DNA of 64,000 nt. Source: Brugia malayi. Its lineage: Eukaryota; Nematoda; Chromadorea; Rhabditida; Onchocercidae. Below are positions 12,390 through 24,047 of the stretch, piece by piece (position 1 is the first letter of the stretch; the number at the start of each line of letters is the position of its first letter). Under the pieces are notes generated by a model that was not told where the DNA came from, made no database searches, and worked only from the letters and a program-made list of their open reading frames with translations. The translations under genes were made by a program, and so were the position numbers. The stretch is taken from the NCBI RefSeq assembly GCF_000002995.4, contig NW_025062477.1:6668649-6732648 (forward strand), written 5' to 3'.

Positions 12390-14777
12390 ATGTCGGCCAG
12401 TATAATTGTTCAAGCTACACCAGTAAAAGCGAATCTCGAGGGACTCCTCGATGAAATACAACAAATGGATCTAACTCCGTTAGACCGAAAAGCGACAGTA
12501 GAAGTATTGTGCCAGCAATATGAAGCAAGGGCAAGGATCATCAAAGAAAAGTTGATGCGCCTCGAAAAATACGTTGGCACTCTTGAGAAGATCAAGGACA
12601 AATGGTTGGAACACATTCAACTAGCCCCAATGTCGCAAAAGAAAAAAGAAGAAGAAAAATACGAACAAATGGCAAACGACGATAGAGGTATTTTAAAATT
12701 AATTAACATAGGTACGGATACCATTATAACCTTATCTATGTACAAGGATGATACAGAGTTAGCCCTTAAACGTCTAGCACAAATTAAAGAACCTAGCTTA
12801 ACTGAATGTCGTCCAGTAGTAAATTTACCACAATTGTCGTTACCAACGTTTAGTGGAGACCCTAAAACATGGAGAGAATTCTGGAGTAGTTCCGAAGCCT
12901 CCGTACACTCTCAAAACATACCAGATATCCAAAAATTAAATTACTTGGTTTCTTGCTTAAGAGGAAACGCCCTACAGCTAGTAAGAGGTTACGATAGGGC
13001 ACCTGAAAACTATGGAATTATAAGAGAATTATTAGTGGAGAAATTTGGTCGTGTTTCCACTATAAGAAAATTACTTTACAATGAACTCATATCTACAAAA
13101 CGAAACAACCGAGACTGGAAAACAATAATCGAAGAAATGGAGAGAGTTCTAAGGCAGTTAGAAGCAATTGGCGAAAACGTAGAGCAACCTACCATCGAAA
13201 CGATAGTAGAATCCAAATTGCCAAACTGGATATTAAACCAGGTTTATCAACAAAAAGAAGAAGATGGCCAGTGGTCCGTAACAAAACTTCGACAGCTTCT
13301 CAGGAAGACAATTAATAGAAACGACCAGGTAATGGAATGGCAATACTTGGATAACGTCAGTCGTAAAAATTTAATTAAACGTCATCCTAACGCAAGCATT
13401 CCAGAAAATTCAGCATTGATTGCAATAAAACAATCAAAGCAAACAAGAGGAATGGCTTCAGCCGAAAGGAACCAGCTAAATCAAGAGAATCCAAATTGGT
13501 CAACAAATAAGAAAAGGAGACCCTGTATCTTCTGCAATAACAATCACTGGGATAGCAAGTGTCACATATATTCTACAGTGGAGCAGCGAATTGATCGATT
13601 GAAGGAAATCAATGTTTGCTCTAATTGTTTTAAATCTGGACACAACGAACTCAACTGCATAAAAAGAGCAAGTTGTTTTTATTGCCAAAAATCCCACAAT
13701 AGCGCCCTTTGTACCACTAAGACTCGTGATTCTGGGAAGATTGTTGCCAAAAATGCAAACATATCTGTTAATTCAACTAAGAAAGTTGAAAAGAAACGAG
13801 TACTGCTTTTATGTAGAGAAATTAATGTCTTTAATCCTGATAAACCTGAACATCAAGTACAAGCTTTAGTACTGTTTGATGTCGGCGCAGATGTGACCTT
13901 TATCTCACAAAGACTAGCTCATCAACTAAATCTCCTAGAAACTGATGGAGAAGAATATAAGATCTCTTTCTTTGGCAATAGGACTCCTCGAGTATGCCGC
14001 ACAACTCAAACACAAATTGGAGTGAAAACGGAAAACTTCGATCAAGTGACTATCCAAGCCACTATAATGGACTATTTGACAAACGATCTTCAAGTGATGG
14101 AAGTGGTAGACAAAGGTGAGAATTACCATCTTAAAAGTTACAAGAAACAACCTGACATAGTTATAGAAGCTGACTGTTTCTTCAACTTTATTCATATGGA
14201 AAACGCTCAGCAACTAAAGTCAGGATTCACTTTACTGAACAGCAAAGTTGGACCTATCATAGTAGGAAGCGGTTATAGAAATGAATTGTGCCATCACCAG
14301 ATCTTTGCAACGAAGACATCTCAAGAAAACCGTGCCCCAGATATAGATCAATTTTGGAAGTTGGACTGTATTGGCATCCAAGATCGATCTGATACACAAG
14401 ATGATGAACAAGCACTGGAACAATTTAAGAAGAGTATCACTAAACAAAATGGAAGATACGAAGTACGTTGGCCATGGAAACCATGCAAAGGCAAATTGAG
14501 CGATAATTATGGATTATGCGTCAGCCGTTTGCGAATGCTAATAGCACGACTTCAGTCCCATAAAGAGGAATTACAAGAATATGATAAAGCAATGCAAGAT
14601 CAACTACAATCCGGCATAATCGAAGAAGTACAATCACAAATGAATCAAGATGGAATTATTCATTACCTGCCACATCATGATGTTCGTAATCCAGGTAAAA
14701 CTACCACTAAGTTAAGGATTGTTTATGATGCTTCAGCGCACATAAAGGGAATGAAAAGTTTAAATGAAGTATTATAA
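12390..14777 (+). pseudogene. BEL gag-protease and start of reverse transcriptase
   Basis: A 795-residue reading frame starting at the first ATG after the primer site. The N-terminal half is the gag polyprotein, containing the family block [19 protein letters not shown] near residue 152. Cysteine-histidine knuckles follow: [27 protein letters not shown] and [13 protein letters not shown]. The retropepsin segment is [15 protein letters not shown]; the usual DTG or DSG is DVG here. The frame ends at a TAA (14775-14777) inside the reverse transcriptase, just after SLNEVL. The same frame continues coding-like for a few residues after the stop, so this is a nonsense change and not the natural end. 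Confidence 0.9.
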
Positions 14778-16049
14778 CGTGGATCAATTAACCTCCCAGA
14801 TCTTGTGGGAGTATCTATTACGCTTTAGAATGATGAAAGGGGTAATCACAGCTGACATTGAAAAGGCATTCTTACAAATACAGTTACACCCTTCAGAGAG
14901 AAATTGTACTCGCTTCCTTTGGCTAAAGGAAGTAGAAGGAAGTGTATCCAACGAGAATATAAAATGTTACCGTTTTAGAAGAATCCCGTTTGGAGTAATA
15001 TCATCCCCCTTTTTACTATCTGCTACCTTGAATTATCATTTGGAAAACCACGTTAGTGAATTAGCCGCAGGAATAAAGAAAAATCTTTATGTGGACAACG
15101 TTATTGTGTCATCAAACGGAACGCAGGACGCATTAGAAAAATATGCAGAAATGAAATCCATCTTCAATGAAGCCTCAATGAATCTAAGGGAGTTCTTATC
15201 TAACGACGAAGAATTTTATGCAGAACTGCCGCAGCAAGATCGAGCAATAAGAAAAAATACGAAAATCCTCGGCATCTCATGGAATCCCTGTCAAGACGTC
15301 ATTCAGATAAAATTAAATCCATGGACTGACCGAGAACTAACAAAAAGAACGATCTTACAGTTTGTTGCATCACAATATGACCCACTAGGATTTTTAGTTC
15401 CAATAATGGTAAGATTTAAAATATTTTTGCAAAATTTATGGAAAAAGAATAATTCGTGGGATCAGATATTAGATGAGCAAGACCATAAGCAATGGAAATT
15501 TCTTATTGCTGAATGGGCAACGGTCGTAAAAGACTTACCGCGATTTGTAACAACTTCTACAGATTTAATTGGAATACATGTATTTTCTGATGCTTCAAGC
15601 GTAGCATATTCAGCAGCAGTGTATTTAGTGAGTCAGGATATGCAAGAAACAAAGTCATCGCTCATTTTTGCAAAATCTCGCATTGCTCCTATTAAAGGTA
15701 TGACAATACCGCGTCTAGAGCTAATGGCCATACTAATCGGAACGCGAGCAGCGCAATTTGTCATGACACAGCTGGATATCGTCAATACAAGGATAATTTT
15801 ATGGTCGGATTCTAAATGTGCTTTATATTGGAAAAAAACCATTCTAACCTATTACCAAGATTTGTTCAAAATCGAGTCGAGGAAATACGTAAAGCGAAAT
15901 TTATTTTTCGTTATATTCCATCAGAAGATAACCCTGTAGACGTGGCAACTAGAGGTCTTAATCCAAAACAACTTAGAAGTTTTACACCATGGTGGCATGG
16001 ACGGTCGTGGCTAGTAAAAGGAGAAATCAGTTGGCCACAATGGGAATAG
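14764..16049 (+). pseudogene. BEL reverse transcriptase and RNase H
   Basis: Two overlapping frames (14764-15939, then 15816-16049) cover the polymerase. Motifs: [10 protein letters not shown] with a catalytic Asp, [10 protein letters not shown], and LYVDNVIV, the YxDD box with Asn in the last position, a variant I recall from nematode BEL elements. The RNase H segment has [15 protein letters not shown] and [12 protein letters not shown] one-base shift near 14811 separates this frame from gag, another near 15830 splits RNase H, and a TAG at 16047-16049 stops the frame. Confidence 0.9.
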
Positions 16050-16153
16050 GAATTTGCCAACAATGACGAACCAGAAGAAATCACTATATCAGAAGTCTCA
16101 CGAATATGCAAGGATCATAACTTTCAATTTATTGATAGCAAACGTTTTAGCAA

Positions 16154-17890
16154 ATGGCTAAGACTGTTACGAACAACAGGTGGATCCTTAAATTCATTCG
16201 ATTAACAACTAAAGGCAGATTATCATGGCTACAGTCTGTTTCAATCGAAAGAAATCGATTTACAGCTGAAGATTACAAAGTGTCAGAATGGCTATTAATT
16301 AGACAAGCACAATCTGAAGGAATCAGTGACGACGAAATAAACAAGTGGAATTTATTCCACACCGAAGATGATAAACTATGGAGATCTACTAGCCGACTCG
16401 TGAACTCGGAACTGCCTGAAACTAGCAAATATCCTATCTATCTCCCTCGACACAACCCAATAACAGAACTCCTTATACTATACCAACATGAAAATCTATG
16501 TCATTCAGGTATCGCCCATACACTTTCAGAATTAAGGAGTAGATTTTGGATTCCCAAAGGCATGACTGAAGTAAAGCGAATAATAAACAGATGTCGAATC
16601 CGTAAACGTTGGAACTCCAGATCGTTTAAATTACCACCAATGGCAAGTCTCCCGGAAACTCGTGTCAATCGATCTAGAGCCTTCGCACGTGTTGGCGTGG
16701 ATTATTTTGGCCCTCTTTTAATCAAGGGCAATAGCGTGTCAACAAAAAGGTGGGTAATATTATTTACATGCTTTACAACAAGAGCCATGCATCTCGAATT
16801 AGCAGAAGACCAATCCGCAGAAACCTTTTTGCATGCTATCCGAAGATTTGTTGCGAGACGAGGGTGTCCTGAGCTAATACTGAGTGACAATGCCACTCAA
16901 TTCCAGGCTTTCAGATCTCTTATGATACAAGTCAAAGTCTCCAACTTCTTAGCAAAGGGAGGAATGACTTGGAAAAATATTATACCAAAGGCTCCGTGGC
17001 AAGGAGGAATCTACGAGAGATTAATTGGGTTAACGAAAAATGCGCTAAGAAGAGCCATTGGCAAAAAATTCCTAGCGGAAAGGGAATTGGTAACATTAAT
17101 TGCAGAAGTTGAAGGTATACTTAATACCCGACCACTAACTTACGCCAATTTTGACGATTGCGTCATTATACGTCCAATTGATTTTATTTTGCCTAACGCT
17201 TCGCTCCATCTACCTATAAATGAAGTTTATAGCAGGCAGGAAGAATTCACCCCTTATAGACTAGATACCAGAGAAAAACTCGTGAGACACTGGGAAAGTA
17301 CCCTTAAAACTCTCAATGTTTTTTGGGAAATCTGGAGAACCGAATATTTAACTAGCCTCAGAGAACGCACGCAAAGGGAAATTACCTCATCCAAAGGAGC
17401 ACAAAAAAGAACTCCAAGAAAGGGAGAGATTGTACTCTTAAATGAATCGGGAATTCCAAGAGGAATGTGGAAATTATTACGGATCAAGGACATCAAAATC
17501 GATAAAGACGGTAAAGTTAGGAACGTTCAGGTGGAAACTCCCACTGGGAAACTTCTCGATCGTCCAATAAATGTCTTATATCCTCTCGAAGTTAATGATG
17601 AAGAAATTCATCTTGAACCTAATAAGAAAGAAAATATGAAAATTCCGGAAACCGAACAGAACACTGAGGAGCTCCAGGAACCTATTGCGATGCGAACTAG
17701 GAGCAATACAAAACGACAATCTCGATTAAAGGAGAACCAAACAACTACCACCGCACCATCATCAGAAACCTGTAGAGATTTACACGATCAAGGACAGATC
17801 AATGGAAATAAACAAGCCCCACTTTCTTATGAACCCCACGCATTACCTACCTTTTCTGGTCGGGAGTGTCGTGAAAGACGAAATATTTAA
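16154..17890 (+). pseudogene. BEL integrase
   Basis: A 578-residue frame. The zinc domain shows HENLCHSG and NRCRIRKRW, where the second cysteine of the CxxC pair is replaced by arginine. The DDE core shows [19 protein letters not shown] and [16 protein letters not shown]-terminal chromatin- or DNA-binding segment follows (GEIVLLNE), then a variable low-complexity tail that runs into the 3' LTR stub. A frameshift near 16170 and a stop at 16047 separate it from RNase H. It would act in the nucleus to insert cDNA if restored; as it stands it has no in-frame connection to the rest of the polyprotein. Confidence 0.9.
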
Positions 17891-17951
17891 ATTATTATAT
17901 CCAAAACTAACAAATTCCTCTTATCTAATTCCTTTTCCTCACACAACAAAA
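17867..17951 (+). repeat. Truncated 3' LTR
   Basis: 85 bp matching the first 85 bp of the 5' LTR with one mismatch (T to C near 17926). Identity stops where the tandem repeats of the 5' LTR begin. A host splice acceptor, ttgcag, ends at 17960, nine bases later. Confidence 0.9.
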
Positions 17952-17962
17952 CAGTTGCAGAA

Positions 17963-19795
17963 ATGAGAGGACCACAGTGCGGTTCTAGCTCATTACTGTC
18001 ACTACCAAAGCTGGTACCGTCCAAAGAGGAACCTGTTGTTACACCCGGTAAATATTAATCTTTCTCTGCATATCGAACTTGAAATCTCAGTTACTTCAGA
18101 TCAAAATAATATATCATTTGTCTTCCTTTCAGTCAAATGTTCTAGTTTTTGTTTTGAGAATTTTATAAAGATAACTGATAATTAATTCAAGATTTTCAAT
18201 ATTCGGTGATAAGAGAAACTTTAGATTCATTTCAAACCGATCAGTCATTCAGAGGTTCGACGCATATGTTGAAAATGATAGAAGGAATCCGAGCAAATGA
18301 GGTAATGTTTCCTCCGTGTTTATATTTTTCTTTTATTTTACTTTTATGTTCATTTAATTAAATCAAAAAATGCTAGGTGTCGAACTGTGATGTGATTAAA
18401 AGTTATCATACTCCCATAACGTTGGAGCTAGTTCAAAACAAGGTCGTTACCATTGTAGCTAACAGGAAATTTTACTTCTTATGTATTATATCAAAAAAGT
18501 CTTAGTAGTGCGTTGATGCATTTCTTCTGTATTCACTATCATTTATACTTTTTCTAACTGAATACCCATTGTATGATCAAATATCAAATAGAAGCTCGTT
18601 TTTAGACATCAAGAACAAATTCACCATCATCAGTTGTATCCGATCCACGACTTGTGTCTTCAATTGTTGGATGCTTATCATCAGCCGAGTCTACTACTAC
18701 AGTTTCTACTTCATCCTTTGCACTGTTATCGCAGGCTTCTTCATCTAACTTGTTACTGTCATCTGGACCTCCAAATCAACCTCAGGTATCCCAGATACCA
18801 TCGTTACAATTCGTTAGTTCTCCATCACTTTCCGGAGTAGCGTCGATTCAAGACATACAGACGACACTATCTAATGGCAATCTTCCACAATGGATGCATG
18901 ATTTATCGTCGAATTTTTCTGCTTCATTACCCACCGCTGCACCAGGTAGTGTGGTAGATGTTGCATCTATTTCTGGTACAACAAATTCTCTCCAAACACC
19001 AATTATTTCTAGTCAATTACATGGTAACCAGATAGCAAACACAGTGGCAATTCCTTCCTCCATTCTTGGAAGCCAACCATCATCACAAAATACCAATCCG
19101 CATACCACACATCCTGTAATGTTGCCGCCACCTCCACCGAATGTGCGTCCATCGCTGGGAGTATTACCATTAAACAATTATGTGCCTGCTGCAGTGTCAC
19201 CTTATACTGTGATGTCCACAACTTCCACCCCTTCACCAGCAAAAATTCCATTTCCTCCTGGCTCTTTTACTGTACCACCTCCAAGATCCTTAATTGTGCC
19301 ACCACCAAATTCCTTAAATATACCTCCACCTAATGTTATGGACTGTCCACCGCCTGGCAATTTTTCTCTAACCACAAGCAGTTTCGCTTCGGCTACTCCT
19401 TTAGTTTCATGTACATTTTCTTCACCGTCTGCATCAAGCTCTAATTCTACTACAGTAGCTTCAGCTACTGGTTTAGTTTCCAGAAAACCGTTAACAAATG
19501 GTGGCAACAGCAACAGTATTGTTGATCCAGCAAAAGTTAATGGTGATTTACGCCATGAACCCAGAAAGCAGTTCGAAAATTATGGTGGCACGTTGGATAG
19601 CCGTGGATATCGCCGGTCATTTGGTGGATTTTGTGGAAGCGTTGGTCGTGCATTAGCATTGGTCGTGGAGGTTTGCGGGATCCACGTGGACGTAATCGAG
19701 ATTGTGAACGCAATGGTAATCGAGGATTACAGCAACAACAGCTTCATAATAATGGTGGTAGGCGTTATTGTAGCGATAATCGTAATGGGAGATAA
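17963..19795 (+). CDS. Proline/serine-rich protein with RG-rich tail, unidentified
   Basis: Four exons with matching phase: 17963-18047, 18192-18301, 18377-18442 and 18606-19795, about 483 residues. The middle is low complexity and rich in Ser, Thr and Asn, then come proline blocks (VMLPPPPPNVRP, SLIVPPPNSLNIPPPN). In the frame that is open to 19823 the C-terminus turns implausibly hydrophobic after about 19645. One base over, the sequence reads GRGGLRDPRGRNRDCERN and ends at TAA 19793-19795, as expected for an RNA-binding RG tail. I therefore infer a one-base indel near 19640-19665. Proline blocks plus RG tail suggest an mRNA-processing role, but no domain is recognised. The start is the first ATG after the acceptor beside the retroelement; upstream exons may have been lost. 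Confidence 0.6.
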
Positions 19796-21865
19796 ACGTG
19801 TTTTATTTTTTTTTATATTTTGAAACATTTAAAAATGTGAGAACTTCGGCCAATAATTGGAATCTTTAACTGATTTAAAGCGGTTGTAATTTTGCAGTGC
19901 ATTTATTCTTCCTGATATGTTTTGAGCAATTTCAGATGAGTTCATCGTTTTGTATTTGTTTGAATGTAGAAGTTATTCGGTTCTTGATTCCAGAGAATTC
20001 TAGAGCATTATTAGTTATCTGTATATTTTTAATTTTTCGGTGTCTGTGCTTTTCTTAATTCGTCTAGTGGAATTTACGTTATTTTGATTTGTTACTTTAA
20101 CTTTGAATAGTGTGTAAGCCACTGCATTATTTAATCTGAGAATCCATTTCCTCTTTCAAGATATTAATCGCTTTTTCTTGTTCCATTCTTATGTTGTATT
20201 CGAATCTTTTCATGGCAACACAGGAATTTGCTGTCATGAGGTAAGGCTATGCTGTTGGTAAATACTTTAGCACAAATGGATCAAATTACAAGAAAGCGGA
20301 ATTTGTATGGCGGAATATTGTACATAAAAGCATTTATTATAAGATATAATACGTGTGAGGTGTAGGTCAGAATTTGTTGATAACTGATAATAAAAACAGC
20401 ATGCATAGTTTTCATTTTTTTTTTCTCGCATTTGGGATTAGATTGATCTGCCTCTTATCGTTTAAAGGAGTTGAACCGATGTATCACGTATATAAGCACA
20501 TGAATATTTTGTATCTCATTCTAATCATGGATGACAGATGAATTCAAGATTCAGTAATTGGTAGAAAGAAAGCTGCAGCATTATGCTCATTTTTCTGTTC
20601 ATATCTACGTTTCTTGTAACGTTATTAATGTGAAATAATTCGTGTTATTTAGAAATATTGTAAGAACAATCATTTTTCTCGCTCTTCTTTACATGCTGAA
20701 AATGTCTTTATTCACTTTCCATTCCTGATGTCTTCTTATACTGGATGGGTTGTTAGTGGCTGCTGCTATTGTTTATAGAGTGTTTTGTCGTCATTAAATC
20801 TCATTCGTTCTATTTTAACTACTTTTCTGGCTTGTTAGGGAGAAGTTGAAGTCAGTGAGAGGGTAGAGCACATGCAGCTTCAGAAAAAACCTCACTCGGG
20901 TATGGGGGAGAAAGATATTCTGTCAGTTTGCAACAAACGCTTTCATAATCAATTTTTTTTTTTTTTTTCAAGGTTCACCTTTCACTGACAGAAATTCAAC
21001 TTTTTGAGGATTGGTTCGATGGAAAAATTAATAAGGACTACAAAACATGAACAGGAAATGGAGAGCTCCCGAAGTTTGCTTACAGAGATCTAAAATTTGA
21101 TTGCTGGCAAATTGCACAAATTGCACTGTTCGGTGGGTTTCGTGCTATAAAAAATGAGAATTTTAAATTGGGATGAGCTTCGCCAAGTTGGCGCTATGCC
21201 AGGAACGAGGTTACTCTCATTTCTTGAAGCTAATACTTCGTTGCTTTGTGGATGGTTCCGGTTTTCTTTGCAGGTTTTGCAAGAGTTTTATTTCAGGTTC
21301 CGATTTGGGGAAGTCTATCACACGAATCCGTATTCACATAAATACATCCTTCACATCGGTAAGACTAAATACTTGTTGAAGGCGGAAAAGTAAGGGATGA
21401 AATGAGGACAATCTTTAGCCTCTGCATTTGGCCTGTTTTGTACATTCTAGAGATAGGTGGAAGTATTTTTATTGGGAGAAATGCCTAATACATCCATTTG
21501 GAGGAGAGTGTCTCTTTTCATTTAGTGTGTTATTGTGAAAAAATGAAAACATAAATTGTTGACATAGTTAAGAAAGAGAAAGCAACATATTCACGTAACT
21601 GATGAGGTATTTGGAGAGATCACTTTTTATTACCCTGTTAGTCTTTATTATTCATTTCATACCAATAATATGATCTAACTTCAAAGTGCTCACAGATGTA
21701 GGGACTTCGAAGTTGGTTCATGTTATCTTAAAAAACTTTTGTTCTTAATAGTCGTGATTGGTACAACCCTTCGTGATATTAGTTAGCAAAGTTTATTTTT
21801 GTTTATGTAGATGTAAAGGTTCTAAAGAGACTAAACGATTAAGAATCTGATTTTTTCATTTATAG
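19796..21865. other. Spacer before TIM23
   Basis: About 2 kb, AT-rich. A frame at 20838-20930 after a ttgttag acceptor and one at 21154-21393 are open but show no family and no consistent splice partners. The first coding exon of TIM23 should lie here but could not be identified. Confidence 0.4.
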
Positions 21866-23180
21866 CAGAGTGTCAAAATGGTTTGGCGTTTAATTCAACA
21901 AAGCCTCCGCTTTCTTCATCGCCTAACTCTTCGCATTCAGAGACGCAGTCAACTTCATTGCCTGATTTAGCAGTGATTGATTCAGCAGTATCTGACTTAA
22001 GTGACGCTTTGGGTTCTGGTAGAGATAATACAAATATGATCAGTTTAGATAGATCTCCTATATTTGCTTAGATCAGTTGAAGCAAGCTGGCGTACCATTT
22101 GAGAAACAGCTATCGCCATACTTACAGATGGATCCTACCGTTTTCCAGGATTCTACTCCTCAGTAAGTTGTAAGACGTTAAATACGCTTTGTTTCCATTT
22201 TTCTTTTTATTTATTTATTTTCGTTTTCGAAAGTGAATTTTAGTTGTTAAGATCTAAAAGATTCAACAGTTTTATTTCGATAAATTTCTCTCTAATAATT
22301 TTATTTCGATATCAAATCCTTAAACTTAACTTTCATTTAAGTGGAAAAACTGTAAGAAAATGATGTGAAACTCTTTTATTAACAAAACGCTACTTAAGTG
22401 CTATAACAGATGTATTTTCATGTATATTGTTCCTGGTGAATCGAAAGGAGAATTAGAATTTGCAATGGGACGGATTGGAATGGGCTGTTTTGGGCGGCTA
22501 TGCATTGGGTAGTGTGCGCGGTATTCTGCCAGAATTGCGGAATTGTAATACGAGGCAGTTGGTGAGGACTGATTTCGCTTTTTTTTTGTAGTAGGTACAC
22601 TCGGAATTTTGGGTTGATCCATATAATCTCTAATTTTCTCTTTCTTTTTTCCTTTTTTTTTTTTTTAACTAAAGTGCGAAAGATCATCTTAACGGTTGAT
22701 CTTCCAGAATCTTTTGAATTACAAATATTCGCTCAAAATTTTATATTTCATGTTTTAGCCTCTTAAAACGTTTATGACGCGTTTGATGAATTCCTCAATG
22801 AAACACGGCAGTGGTTTTGCTCCTCCTGCTGGTTCTATCGTATTCATATTCTCTCTTGCTGATATGATTTTTGGAAAATTACGTGCGAAAGATGACCTTA
22901 ATGCTGTTGGTAAGACTTTATTAATCAGTAAGTGCGAAATGTTGGTAACACTAGTATGAATATTCTTGCTTACAATGAAATTTGAATTGTGCTCTTTTTA
23001 GCTGCTGGTGCAGTTACTGGAGGGCTGTTTCGATGTGCACGTGGTTTACACGCTTCAATGGTTGGAGCGGGTATTGGGGTATTTGCTGCTTTTATTTGGT
23101 TGCTGAGTGATCAAGATAGCCGAAATAGATTATGGGAAATGCGAAAGCACTTGACCGGCAAACAAGATTATAGTTATTGA
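21866..23180 (+). CDS. TIMM23: Mitochondrial inner-membrane import translocase TIM23
   Basis: Channel subunit that carries presequence proteins across the inner membrane. Exons: about 21866-22018, 22072-22162, 22410-22561, 22759-22909, 23002-23180. Seen: a Ser-rich N-terminal intermembrane-space arm, SPYLQMDP (the conserved SPYL box), then four hydrophobic glycine-rich helices including MGRIGMGCFG, GYALGSVRG, KDDLNAVAAGAVTGGLFRC and GAGIGVFAAFIWLL. The intron at 22019-22071 is only 53 bp and is required to keep frame. Two problems: exon 3 changes frame by one base at about 22491-22496 (tttgggcggc), and the first recognised exon has no in-frame ATG, so the start is missing. Removing one base restores every downstream phase, which favours an assembly error over a pseudogene. 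Confidence 0.85.
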
Positions 23181-24047
23181 TTTGAATTCCAATTTAGTGA
23201 AGTGTTGATCAAAGTTTGATATTCTCCCGGACCTAAAATTTCTTTAGTATGTGGATAGTTAAAAGTTTTCGATTATTACTCCAGTTTTTTTTGTAAAGTA
23301 GTTTTATTTTTTGAAATGAAATAAATTGTTTTGTGCATGGTCAGTTTTTTCCATAAATGAAGTTTTTGGTAGGACGAGTAGTCAGTCATTCTTCTTTCGT
23401 ATTAGAATGGTAGGATATAATGTTTTCATAGGGTATGATGTGATTGAGAGGTTTCATATGTCGTACTGAATGAGAAAGATGTGTCATGATACGTGGGGTG
23501 TTTGAATCTTGTAGCTTAAAGTCAAATTGGACTTTCGTATGCTCAAAAGAAACTTTTTTTATCTTGACTAGTATATAGGAGGCTTTTTTTATCTTGACTA
23601 ATATATATGAATAAATTGATGGAGAACTTAAAAAATTTCGGTGAACCGAATTAAATGAGTGCGAGAGAGCAACCAGACCATAACTTGCTCGTACAAAAAA
23701 CTAAGACAAAGATTTTAAAACCTTATGTAGTGGACATTGACTTATAACAAGCGCATGATTACATTGAGTAAAAAACTATCAGATAATCTTTACTCTTTGT
23801 ATAGTAAAAGATGGGTTTTGATATTGTCATTTCCTTACAAGAATGACTATTAGATAAGAAAACCTTTACAATATTTCGACATTGATCAAGTTACAGGTTA
23901 TTTGGAAGTGTAGAAACATCCGGTTTTTCTTGCCTGATTACTAACGACATCATTTTATAAATATTTAATTGTTGGGAATGTAAACAAATAAGTTTTTGCA
24001 GTTAAACCTATGGATGCTTACTAGTTCTTCAACACTACTGACATAAT
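23181..24047. other. Convergent 3' spacer between TIM23 and TAF5
   Basis: Contains the TIM23 poly(A) signal AATAAA at 23320-23325 and a two-copy tandem repeat at 23551-23610. No gene seen. Confidence 0.5.
23551..23610. repeat. Tandem duplication, 2 x 30 bp
   Basis: Two adjacent 30-bp copies built around TTTTTTTATCTTGACTA, differing at a few positions in their 3' ends. Confidence 0.75.

Larger units (their letters stand above)
11849..17951 (+). mobile_element. Pao/BEL-type LTR retrotransposon, disrupted, truncated 3' LTR
   Basis: A 6.1-kb element with a full 5' LTR, a primer-binding-like site, gag-protease, reverse transcriptase, RNase H and integrase in BEL order, and an 85-bp stub of the 3' LTR. 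The stub differs from the 5' LTR by one base in 85, so insertion was recent. The coding region is nevertheless broken by stops at 14775 and 16047 and by frameshifts near 14811, 15830 and 16170. No envelope gene follows the integrase. The target duplication cannot be tested because the 3' end is cut off 11 bases before the first coding exon of the next gene. Confidence 0.93.

Noticed and set aside
21154..21393. Candidate first exon of TIM23 or separate small gene
   Set aside because: No donor gives the phase needed for TIM23, and no homology is recognised.
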